Positions 54,381 to 61,698 of a stretch of 64,000 nucleotides of DNA are shown in pieces. Positions within the stretch are counted from its first letter, which is position 1, and each line of letters opens with the position of its first letter. The translations under genes were made by a program, and so were the position numbers. The stretch is from DASWOJ01 sp964242415 (GTDB lineage Bacteria; Pseudomonadota; Alphaproteobacteria; Acetobacterales; Acetobacteraceae). The stretch spans positions 1 through 64,000 of the forward strand of contig CAXTAT010000030.1 in NCBI GenBank assembly GCA_964242415.1, given 5' to 3'. Below the pieces are notes generated by a model. The model had not been told where the DNA came from, did no database searches, and saw only the letters and a list, made by a program, of their open reading frames with translations.

Positions 54381-56579
54381 ATGTCATCGACCCTCGCCCG
54401 CAAGCTCGCCGACGCCGCCCCTGTCACCTTCGAGCCGAAGAAGCAGGCCCCGAAGACCGGCGGCAAGCCCCTGCGCGTCGTGTCCAATTACGAACCCGCG
54501 GGGGACCAGCCGACCGCCATCCGCGACCTGACGGGCGGGCTGCTGGCCGGGGAGCGGGACCAGGTGCTGCTCGGCGTCACCGGGTCGGGCAAGACGTTCA
54601 GCATGGCCAAGGTGATCGAGGCCATCCAGCGCCCCACCCTGGTGCTGGCACCGAACAAGACCCTGGCGGCACAGCTCTATGCCGAGATGAAGGGGTTCTT
54701 CCCCGACAATGCCGTCGAGTACTTCGTCTCGTACTATGACTATTACCAGCCGGAGGCCTACGTCCCCCGCACCGACACCTACATCGAAAAAGACAGCCAA
54801 ATCAACGAGGCCATCGACCGGATGCGCCACAGCGCCACCCAGGCGCTGCTGGAGCGCAACGACGTTGTCATCGTCGCCTCGGTGTCCTGCATCTACGGCA
54901 TCGGCTCGGTCGAGACTTACGGCCGCATGGTGGTGAAGCTGGAGGCGGGGGGCCGCATCGACCGCGACACCCTGGCCCGCGCGCTGGTCGAATTGCAGTA
55001 CCGCCGCAACGACACCGCCTTCCAGCGCGGCAGCTTCCGCCTGCGCGGGGAGACGGTGGACGTGTGGCCTAGCCACCTGGAGGACCGCGCCTGGCGCGTC
55101 ACCCTGTTCGGCGACGAGATCGAGAGCCTGCGCGAATTCGACCCCCTGACCGGCGACGTGGTGGCGACGGCGGAGGAGTTCCACATCTACGCCAACAGCC
55201 ACTACGTCACGCCGCGCCCGACGCTGCAGCAGGCGGTGAAGGACATCAAGGTCGAGCTTAAAGACCGCATCGACGAGTTTACCGCCATGGGCCGCCTGCT
55301 GGAGGCCGAGCGCATCCAGCAGCGCTGCACCTTCGACATCGAGATGATGGAGACCACCGGCTCCTGCAAAAGCATCGAGAACTATTCGCGCTACCTGTCC
55401 GGCCGCAAGCCCGGCGAGCCGCCGCCGACGCTGTTCGAGTACTTGCCGGAAAACGCCCTGCTGATTGTGGACGAAAGCCATGTCACCGTCCCGCAGATCG
55501 GCGGCATGGCCCGCGGCGACGCCGCGCGCAAGGGCACCCTATCGGAATTCGGCTTCCGCCTGCCGTCCTGCCTGGACAACCGCCCGCTGCGCTTTGAGGA
55601 GTGGGACAGCTTCCGCCCGCAGACGGTGTTCGTCAGCGCCACGCCCGGCGCGTGGGAGATGGAGCGCACGGGCGGCGCCTTCGCCGAGCAGGTCATCCGC
55701 CCCACTGGCCTGATCGACCCGGTGACCGAGGTCCGCCCCGTGGAGCGCCAGGTGGACGACCTGCTGGCCGAAAGCCGCATCGTCATCGGCCGCGGCGGGC
55801 GCATCCTGGTCACGACGCTCACCAAGCGCATGGCCGAGGACCTGACGGAATACATGACGGAGAACGGCATCAAGGTCCGCTACCTGCACTCCGACGTGGA
55901 CACCCTGGAGCGCATCGAGATCATCCGCGACCTGCGGCTGGGGGTGTTCGACGTGCTGGTGGGCATCAACCTGCTGCGCGAAGGGCTGGACATCCCGGAG
56001 TGCGCGCTGGTGGCGATCCTGGACGCCGACAAGGAGGGCTTCCTGCGCAGCCAGACCGCGCTGGTGCAGACCATCGGCCGGGCGGCGCGCAACGTCGATG
56101 GCCGGGTGATCCTGTATGCCGACGTGATGACGCGCAGCCTGCGCGCCGCCATCGAGGAAACCGACCGCCGCCGCACCAAGCAGAACGAGTGGAACGAGGC
56201 CAACGGCATCACCCCCGTCAGCGTGCGCAGCCACATCGGCGAGGCGCTGCAGTCGGTGTTCGAGCAGGACTACGTCACCATCGCCCCGGTGAAGGACGCG
56301 GGGGTGACGGACTTCGTCGGCAAGGACCTGAAGTCCGCCATCGCCGACATGGAGAAGCGGATGCGGACCGCCGCCGCCGACCTGGAGTTCGAGACCGCGG
56401 CCCGGCTGCGCGACGAGATCCGCCGGCTGGAGGCGCTGGACCTGGGCCTGCCGCCGCCGCCCGCCAGCAGCGCCGCCTTCGGCCGGACGAAGCGGGACCC
56501 GACGCCGGAGCCGTTGGGGCCGGGTGGCGGGGGCTATGACCCGGAGAAGCGGCAGAAGGGACGCAAGCGGGGGCGGTAA
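54381..56579 (+). CDS. uvrB: Excinuclease ABC subunit B
   Basis: Damage-verifying helicase-like subunit of nucleotide excision repair, 732 residues. Walker A GVTGSGKTFSMAKV, the beta-hairpin region YYDYYQPEAYVPRTDTYIEKD, DESH box in LLIVDESHVT, motif VI QTIGRAARN, and a C-terminal UVR domain (MEKRMRTAAADLEFETAARLRDEI) are all present. The N-terminus has a ~30-residue extension and the C-terminus a basic tail. It is convergent with the photosynthesis operon, separated by the third repeat pair. Confidence 0.95.
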   Translation: MSSTLARKLADAAPVTFEPKKQAPKTGGKPLRVVSNYEPAGDQPTAIRDLTGGLLAGERDQVLLGVTGSGKTFSMAKVIEAIQRPTLVLAPNKTLAAQLYAEMKGFFPDNAVEYFVSYYDYYQPEAYVPRTDTYIEKDSQINEAIDRMRHSATQALLERNDVVIVASVSCIYGIGSVETYGRMVVKLEAGGRIDRDTLARALVELQYRRNDTAFQRGSFRLRGETVDVWPSHLEDRAWRVTLFGDEIESLREFDPLTGDVVATAEEFHIYANSHYVTPRPTLQQAVKDIKVELKDRIDEFTAMGRLLEAERIQQRCTFDIEMMETTGSCKSIENYSRYLSGRKPGEPPPTLFEYLPENALLIVDESHVTVPQIGGMARGDAARKGTLSEFGFRLPSCLDNRPLRFEEWDSFRPQTVFVSATPGAWEMERTGGAFAEQVIRPTGLIDPVTEVRPVERQVDDLLAESRIVIGRGGRILVTTLTKRMAEDLTEYMTENGIKVRYLHSDVDTLERIEIIRDLRLGVFDVLVGINLLREGLDIPECALVAILDADKEGFLRSQTALVQTIGRAARNVDGRVILYADVMTRSLRAAIEETDRRRTKQNEWNEANGITPVSVRSHIGEALQSVFEQDYVTIAPVKDAGVTDFVGKDLKSAIADMEKRMRTAAADLEFETAARLRDEIRRLEALDLGLPPPPASSAAFGRTKRDPTPEPLGPGGGGYDPEKRQKGRKRGR

Positions 56580-56590
56580 GCTGGCTCGCT

Positions 56591-56746
56591 TCCCCCTCTT
56601 CCTTCGGGAGAGGGCCGGGGTGAGGGGGTCTTGCTTGCCAGCGCGCCGTCCGACGCCGGCGGAACCGGGCTGCCCGGGCCAGTAGGTCCACGCCGCACGA
56701 CCCCCTCACCCCGGCCCTCTCCCGGAGAGAGAGGGAGAAGGAAGCG
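56591..56746. repeat. Paired inverted palindromic repeat (copy 3 of 3)
   Basis: Inverted units at 56591-56639 and about 56700-56746 fill the gap between the convergent uvrB and puhB genes. Flanks GGGGTCTTGCTTGCC and GGAAGCG are shared with the copy at 23.1 kb, showing a common origin. Its position makes it a likely transcription terminator for both genes. Confidence 0.8.
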
Positions 56747-56751
56747 CGGCT

Positions 56752-57399
56752 TTACCCTGCGACCGCTTCGGCCGGCGCACGCTGGGCGGGGACATAGGCA
56801 CCTGATGGAACCGCAACGGCTTGCGCCGTCCCGGCCGCCTGCGCCGCGGCCACCGTCCGCGACAGCAGCGCCGCCACCTTGGCCGCCTCGGGCAGCGCCC
56901 GCAGCATCGGTTCCGGCCGGCGCACCCGCCAGGGCCGGGCATGCGGCCACAGCTTCAAATAGCTGATCACGTTGCCTGGCTTCAGCCGCACCGGCACGTC
57001 CCCGGCCGGACCGTCCGAAACCGCGACGCAGCCGATCACCCGCATCGGGATCGACAACGTCGCAGTCAGCGCAACGCCATACTGCAGCACGATGCGCTGG
57101 CTGGTGATGGTGTAGCGCGTCGTCCGTCCGCTGGCCCACGCCGCCGCCGCCGCTGCGCCGATCACCAGCCCGCCCAGCACCGCCAGCGGCAGGATGTCCC
57201 GCATCGCCTCGAACGGCGGCAGGTGCGCCCACCGCGCCGTTACGGCGTTGGCGAACAGCAGGGCGCAGACCCACAGGCTGATCGCCCGGATGTGGAACGC
57301 CTCGCCCGCCAGCGTCCGCCAGCACGGGTGGCCCTGCCAGACCAGGGCCTCGCCAGGGCGCAGGCGAACCGGGCCGGGCTGCGCGGCCAGGCCGGTCAT
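56752..57399 (-). CDS. puhB: Photosynthetic complex assembly protein PuhB
   Basis: A 215-residue membrane protein with a bacterial PH-like domain, known to assist reaction-centre assembly. Family hallmarks: PGEALVWQGHPCWRTLAGEAFHIR at the N-terminus, two membrane spans, RYTITSQRIVLQYGVAL, then GNVISYLKLWPHARPWR. Its ATG overlaps the puhA stop (ATGA). Last gene of the pufLMC-puhAB operon; in most purple bacteria it is in a separate puh operon. Confidence 0.88.
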   Translation of the reverse strand: MTGLAAQPGPVRLRPGEALVWQGHPCWRTLAGEAFHIRAISLWVCALLFANAVTARWAHLPPFEAMRDILPLAVLGGLVIGAAAAAAWASGRTTRYTITSQRIVLQYGVALTATLSIPMRVIGCVAVSDGPAGDVPVRLKPGNVISYLKLWPHARPWRVRRPEPMLRALPEAAKVAALLSRTVAAAQAAGTAQAVAVPSGAYVPAQRAPAEAVAG

Positions 57400-58151
57400 G
57401 GCACCACCCCGTCACCATGGAAGCGTCCGCCGGCATAGTAACCGTTCACCATGTCCTCCTCCCGCGCCGTGATCTGGTCCGGCGAGCGCAGCCGCGGCAC
57501 GCCGGCGAACCCGCCCTGCTCCAGCGCGGTCACGCGGATCTCGCGCGCGCGCTCGTTGATGTCGCAGTGGTGGATCGGCAGCATGACCACATCGCCGCCC
57601 GCCGCCGCATCCAGCTCGACCTCCATGTAGCGCAGGAACTTCACCCCGCGATCCACCCAGATCTCCCGCACCACGCCCACCGGGCGGAACCGCACGTCGA
57701 AGACCTGCATCCCGCGCGGGTCGGTTTCGCCGGCCATCACCGACCAGCCCTTGGCGGTCCGCAGCGGCTGCACCTGCGGCTCGTTGTCGATCAGGGTGAA
57801 CGGCTCGTCCCGGCGCATGGTGTAGGTGCCCGGCCCCAGCGCCGCCTGCAGCGGATCGCCAACCGGCTCGTATGGGCCACCCTCGAAGCGGTGAATCGCC
57901 TCGGCGTGCACCGGCGGGTTTGGGTCGTGGTGCGGCGCGACGGTCGTAGTGCCGTCCAGCCGGATGTAGGTGCGCGGCGCCGGCAGCGACTGCGGCCCGC
58001 CCAGGAACGGCAATCCCAGGTTCTTCTTCGGATAACCCTCCCGCCGGTCCTCCCGCAGCAGCAGCACCACGATGCCGACGAAGGCCAGGAAGAACGCCCA
58101 GAACAAAAGCTGCGGGACGTCGATGTAGTCGGTGATCGCGCCTGCCTGCAT
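57396..58151 (-). CDS. puhA: Photosynthetic reaction centre H subunit
   Basis: Caps the cytoplasmic side of the L/M heterodimer and helps deliver protons to QB. 251 residues: one N-terminal transmembrane helix (LLFWAFFLAFVGIVVLLLREDRREGYP) and a PRC-barrel domain with FTLIDNEPQVQPLR, VRFRPVGVVREIWVDRG and LPIHHCDIN. It begins 19 bases after the pufC stop, so all three reaction-centre subunits, the cytochrome and PuhB share one transcription unit. That location directly after pufC is unusual; puhA is generally unlinked to puf. Confidence 0.93.
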   Translation of the reverse strand: MQAGAITDYIDVPQLLFWAFFLAFVGIVVLLLREDRREGYPKKNLGLPFLGGPQSLPAPRTYIRLDGTTTVAPHHDPNPPVHAEAIHRFEGGPYEPVGDPLQAALGPGTYTMRRDEPFTLIDNEPQVQPLRTAKGWSVMAGETDPRGMQVFDVRFRPVGVVREIWVDRGVKFLRYMEVELDAAAGGDVVMLPIHHCDINERAREIRVTALEQGGFAGVPRLRSPDQITAREEDMVNGYYAGGRFHGDGVVP

Positions 58152-58170
58152 GGGGCTGTGCTCCGTTCTG

Positions 58171-59271
58171 TCAGCGTTCGGCGGTTGTCTCGGGTGGATT
58201 TGCCGGGGATGCGTCTGTCTGAGACGAATTCGTCTGGGGGGTGGTCGTCATGGCGGGATAGTCGTGCACCATGTTCGCCCCGTTCAGCGGCTTCGGCAGG
58301 CCCAGGTGGCAGGTCGCGCACACCACCAGCCCGTTGCCCTCCTGCACGCCGCGCTGCTGCACGGGGATCACCGGCAGCACGTTCTCCCGCACCAACTGCC
58401 GGGTCTGCGGCATGGCGGCGGCAATCTTCAGCAGGAAGTTGGTGTTGAGGTCCCGCACCAACCGCAGCGCGTAGTAGCCGCTCCAGCGATACGGCGTGCT
58501 CTCGCTCCAATCGTTGAAGGCGCGCGAGTTGTGGCAGAAGCCGCAGTTGACGCCGATGCCGTCCGAATACTGCATCATCATCTCGTACAGCCGCTTGGCG
58601 ACGACGAAGGACGACACCCGGCCGCTCGGCAGCGCCGTTGTCGATTGCACCCGCGCCGGCTGGTCCTGCACGAACCACTCGTCCCACCCGGCGTCGGGGA
58701 AGAACTTGCGCACCGTGTCGGCCGACTCCTGCCAGTTGTCGCGCTTGGCGATCAGCGGGTGCTCCGGCATCGGCGCTTGCGGGAACCAGGTCTCCGACGG
58801 CACGGGCTGGCCACGGTGGCAAGAATAGCAGGTGACGCCGCTCGGCTGCACGTGGACGGCCCAGTCGGCGTTCATGTGCCGGGTCATCTGCAGCATGATG
58901 CGGGCGGCGGTCTTGGTCGGCTTCTCGTCCGAGGCGTAGTTCTCCCCGGCGTGGCAGAAGCCGCAGCCCTCCTTGGGCGACACCCAGTTGGTGATGGCCT
59001 GCTGGGTCCGCATGAACTCGGCGGCGCTGACGTCGGTCAGCACTTGGACGTTCTTATAGACCGCGGTGGCGAGGGGACCGCCCACCTCGGCCGGCGGCAG
59101 CGGCGCGGGCGCCTTGTTCACCGCGAGCCAGGTGCGCGCCGGGGTGAACTGGATCTGCTGGGGAAAGCCAACCTCGGTGCCGCCCTGGAATCGCTCGTAG
59201 GTCGGCACAAACAGCACGAAGGCCCCGGCCAGCAACAGCACGCCCCCCGCCGCCAGGGTGATCGATTTCAT
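58171..59271 (-). CDS. pufC: Reaction-centre tetraheme cytochrome c subunit
   Basis: Periplasmic electron donor to the oxidised special pair. 366 residues with four CXXCH sites at about 103 (CGFCH), 148 (CYSCH), 243 (CGFCH) and 318 (CATCH), so it is tetraheme as in Blastochloris viridis. The N-terminal hydrophobic helix (SITLAAGGVLLLAGAFVLFV) has no lipobox cysteine, pointing to an uncleaved membrane anchor instead of a lipid anchor. The ATG overlaps the pufM stop (ATGA). The C-terminal ~25 residues are Thr/Pro/Ser-rich. Confidence 0.93.
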   Translation of the reverse strand: MKSITLAAGGVLLLAGAFVLFVPTYERFQGGTEVGFPQQIQFTPARTWLAVNKAPAPLPPAEVGGPLATAVYKNVQVLTDVSAAEFMRTQQAITNWVSPKEGCGFCHAGENYASDEKPTKTAARIMLQMTRHMNADWAVHVQPSGVTCYSCHRGQPVPSETWFPQAPMPEHPLIAKRDNWQESADTVRKFFPDAGWDEWFVQDQPARVQSTTALPSGRVSSFVVAKRLYEMMMQYSDGIGVNCGFCHNSRAFNDWSESTPYRWSGYYALRLVRDLNTNFLLKIAAAMPQTRQLVRENVLPVIPVQQRGVQEGNGLVVCATCHLGLPKPLNGANMVHDYPAMTTTPQTNSSQTDASPANPPETTAER

Positions 59272-60272
59272 CGCGGCAGCCCCTGCAAGGGCGCCCGGCC
59301 CGGGTCGGCGCCGTCCGGCATCGTGTCGGGGATCGGCATGACGCGGTCGTATTGCGGCGCGATGCCGTGCTTCACGCCCCACAGGTACCAGTTATCAACG
59401 ACGGTGCCGGTCAGCAGGATGCCGGTGCCGCCAGTCAGCGACGTGAGGATGGCGAAGGTGAACAGCCAGCGGTGGACGGAGTCGAAGTTGGCATTGAACC
59501 CCATCGTCCAGCGCCAGAACAGCGATCCCCGCTCCATGGCGGTGCCGGGGTCGGTGATCTCGTGCGTTTCGCGCTCGCCGCCGAACCGGGTCAGCGCCAG
59601 GATGGTGCCGCCATGCATGGCGAACAGCATCGTCGAGCCATACAGGAACACGATGCTGAGCATGTGGAACGGGTTGTAGAACAGGTTGCCGTAGCGGACG
59701 GAGAACGTCGCGGTCCAGTTCAGGTGCTCGATGATGCCGAACGGCACCGCCTCCGACCAGGACCCCATCAGGATCGGGCGGATGAAGCCCAGCACCAAGT
59801 ACAAGTAGATCGCCGACGCGAAGGCCCAGGCGACATGGGTGCCCATGTTCAGCGCCTTGGCCCGGCGGTACATCCGCGTCCACCACAGCAGGATGCTGGC
59901 CGTGAGGAAGAACCCGGCCATCAGCCACCAGCCGCCATCGTTCAGCGGCGGCAGGATCGACAGGCCCTGCTTGGCCGACGGCGGCTCCAGCGCCAGGAAC
60001 GGCAGCATCTTGATAAAGCGGATCACGTTCCAATCGACCGATGCCCACATATTGAGGCCGATGATCTCGAACGCGATGAAGCCGCAGACGAGGGAGGACC
60101 AGCCAAGGGCGCCGAGGTAGGTCGGCCCCACCTGGTTCTCGCCGATGCGCCCCAGCCAGTTGGAGCGGAACGGCTTCAGCAGCCGGCGCGCGCTGCCGGG
60201 CGGCAGGCGGATCCCCAGCTCGTCCGGGCCAACCAGTTCGATGGAGGTGAACAGCGTATGGTAGCGCGCCAT
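59268..60272 (-). CDS. pufM: Photosynthetic reaction centre M subunit
   Basis: One half of the membrane core binding bacteriochlorophylls, bacteriopheophytin, quinones and iron. 334 residues, five hydrophobic helices. Ligands visible by alignment: His in IEHLNW (M182), special-pair His in YNPFHMLS (M202), iron ligands His in AMHGGTI (M219), Glu in GGERETHEI (M234) and His in SVHRWLF (M266); Trp in FWRWTMG (M252). The position of Rhodobacter M44 is Glu (GENQVGPTYLG). A C-terminal extension past KHGIAPQY fits docking of PufC. GGGAG precedes the start. Confidence 0.95.
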   Translation of the reverse strand: MARYHTLFTSIELVGPDELGIRLPPGSARRLLKPFRSNWLGRIGENQVGPTYLGALGWSSLVCGFIAFEIIGLNMWASVDWNVIRFIKMLPFLALEPPSAKQGLSILPPLNDGGWWLMAGFFLTASILLWWTRMYRRAKALNMGTHVAWAFASAIYLYLVLGFIRPILMGSWSEAVPFGIIEHLNWTATFSVRYGNLFYNPFHMLSIVFLYGSTMLFAMHGGTILALTRFGGERETHEITDPGTAMERGSLFWRWTMGFNANFDSVHRWLFTFAILTSLTGGTGILLTGTVVDNWYLWGVKHGIAPQYDRVMPIPDTMPDGADPGRAPLQGLPR

Positions 60273-60316
60273 GGTGATCTCCCGAAATCAGGCGGCGTCG
60301 GACAGGGGGTTTAGGA

Positions 60317-61156
60317 TCAAGTGACCCCGGTGGCGCTCCAGATCGGGATGTGCAGGTACCAGTCCCACCAATAGGGCCAGCCGCGGGTCCAGATGGTGCC
60401 GGAGATCAAGATGCAGATCGCGCTCCAGACCCCGGCGTTGATCGCCAGGAAGTAGCCCAGCCGGTGGATGCCCAGCTCGCCGATGGAGTAGGCGATGGTA
60501 TCGCGGAAGTAGATGCTCTCATGCTCGGCCGACTTGACGCGCCCGCCGGGGCCGGGGTGGGCGGAGGACAGTATCTCCGCGCTGTGCAACGCGAGCACGA
60601 ACGTCGTGGTGAAGAAGAACGTCACCGCCAGCATGTGCGCCGGGTTGTAATGGAAATGCAGATACTGGTAACCGGTGTTGCTGACCCAGTCGAGGTGGCT
60701 CATGATGCCATATGGGAAGCCGTAGCCCCAGGCGCCCATCAGGACCGGCCGGATCACCACCAGGGTGACATAGGCGAAGATCGCGGCCGAGAAGCCGATG
60801 GGCACATGCAGGCCCATGCCCAGCTTACGCGCAATCTCCACCTGCCGCAGTGCCCAGCTCACGAAGGCGATGATGGCGAACAGGGTGATCCACTGCCACA
60901 GCCCGCCCTCCCGCAGCGGCGCGAAGGCCAGGCCCATGCTGACCGGCGGCGGGTTGATGGTGATGGCGAACGGCTGCCAGGTCGGCCCGATTGCGGCGCC
61001 GTACAGGACCAGCAGGGTGCCGACCAGGGCGGAGGCGACCGCCGTCACCCCGAAGAACCCGACGTAGAACGGCCCGACCCAGAAGTCGAACAGGCTTCCG
61101 CCGAACAGCGTTCCGCCGCGAATGCGGTATTTCGCCTCATAGGACAACATGGCCAT
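60317..61156 (-). CDS. pufL: Photosynthetic reaction centre L subunit
   Basis: Partner of PufM, 279 residues. The N-terminus GGTLFGGSLFDFWVGPFYVGFFGV is diagnostic. Ligands: His in SHLDWVSNTGY (L153), His168 and special-pair His173 in HYNPAHM, iron ligands His in LALHSAE (L190) and LGIHRLG (L230). QB-site residues: Glu L212 is kept but L213 is Ser (HESIYFRD), Ser L223 is kept. An AGGAG seven bases before the ATG supports the start. It is the first gene of the operon; the pufB and pufA antenna genes that normally precede it are absent. Confidence 0.95.
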   Translation of the reverse strand: MAMLSYEAKYRIRGGTLFGGSLFDFWVGPFYVGFFGVTAVASALVGTLLVLYGAAIGPTWQPFAITINPPPVSMGLAFAPLREGGLWQWITLFAIIAFVSWALRQVEIARKLGMGLHVPIGFSAAIFAYVTLVVIRPVLMGAWGYGFPYGIMSHLDWVSNTGYQYLHFHYNPAHMLAVTFFFTTTFVLALHSAEILSSAHPGPGGRVKSAEHESIYFRDTIAYSIGELGIHRLGYFLAINAGVWSAICILISGTIWTRGWPYWWDWYLHIPIWSATGVT

Positions 61157-61204
61157 CGTGGTCTCCTAGCCGTTTGGAGGTCACTTTCAGGGTTCGCTTG
61201 CACA

Positions 61205-61247
61205 CGTCACTAAATCCTGACAACCTTGATGTCAACATAAGCTGACA
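61205..61247. promoter_or_regulatory. Tandem PpsR/CrtJ-type palindromes in the pufL promoter region
   Basis: Two 18-bp elements of the TGT-N12-ACA class lie upstream of pufL: TGTCAACATAAGCTGACA at 61230-61247 (perfect) and CGTCACTAAATCCTGACA at 61205-61222 (one end changed). The gap is 7 bp. On the minus strand the first contains TTGACA (61235-61230), a perfect -35 hexamer for pufL; the second covers the place of the -10 element, which is weak (TTTAGT or TAGTGA). Known PpsR/CrtJ targets have two such palindromes about 8 bp apart over the promoter, so aerobic repression of this operon is expected. Confidence 0.7.
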
Positions 61248-61263
61248 ATAACGGAGCCGTGAA

Positions 61264-61698
61264 ATGCAGCCATTCCGACCCGCACATTGCTTCTCTGCAA
61301 ATAATCTCACTTTGATTGCAGTCATGGCAGCCGCAGTCCTGGCAGCCAGCGTCTGTATAGCCAGCCCCGCATCGGCGTGGACGGGCCGCGCAACCTGGAC
61401 GACGTTCCTGCGCGCCGGGCCGGGGCTGCAATACGTCGTCACGGACGAGATCGACCGCGACGCCCCGCTGGAGGTGGTCGCATGCCGCGATGGGTGGTGC
61501 GAGACGCTGTATGAGGGCGCCACCGGCTATGTGCAGGCTGAGCTGGTTGCCCAGGCTGGGCCGGAGCTGATCCAGCCGCAAGACGCCCAGCCGTGCTTCG
61601 ACGGGCGGATCGCAGGCTACGGCAAGGGGGATAAGGTGACCTACTGCCCCCGGCAGCCCGGCGGCACGGCGGCCCCGGTGGGTGCGCTGCCCAAGTAG
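61264..61698 (+). CDS. Periplasmic SH3-domain protein
   Basis: A 144-residue exported protein. The signal peptide (VMAAAVLAASVCIASPASAWT) is followed by a bacterial SH3 domain (FLRAGPGLQYVVTDEIDRDAPLEVVACRDGWCETLYEGATGYV, quoted only in part by its ends RAGPGLQY and GWCETLY), a fold that binds cell-wall peptides. A CGGAG precedes the ATG. It is divergent from pufL and shares the 107-base spacer with the PpsR-like sites, so it might be co-regulated. Its 3' end overlaps the convergent glycosyltransferase gene by 58 bases. Confidence 0.72.
   Translation: MQPFRPAHCFSANNLTLIAVMAAAVLAASVCIASPASAWTGRATWTTFLRAGPGLQYVVTDEIDRDAPLEVVACRDGWCETLYEGATGYVQAELVAQAGPELIQPQDAQPCFDGRIAGYGKGDKVTYCPRQPGGTAAPVGALPK

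Noticed and set aside
61157..61263. Possible pufB/pufA antenna genes upstream of pufL
   Set aside because: The spacer is only 107 bases and contains no frame with the His-containing hydrophobic helix of LH1 polypeptides.
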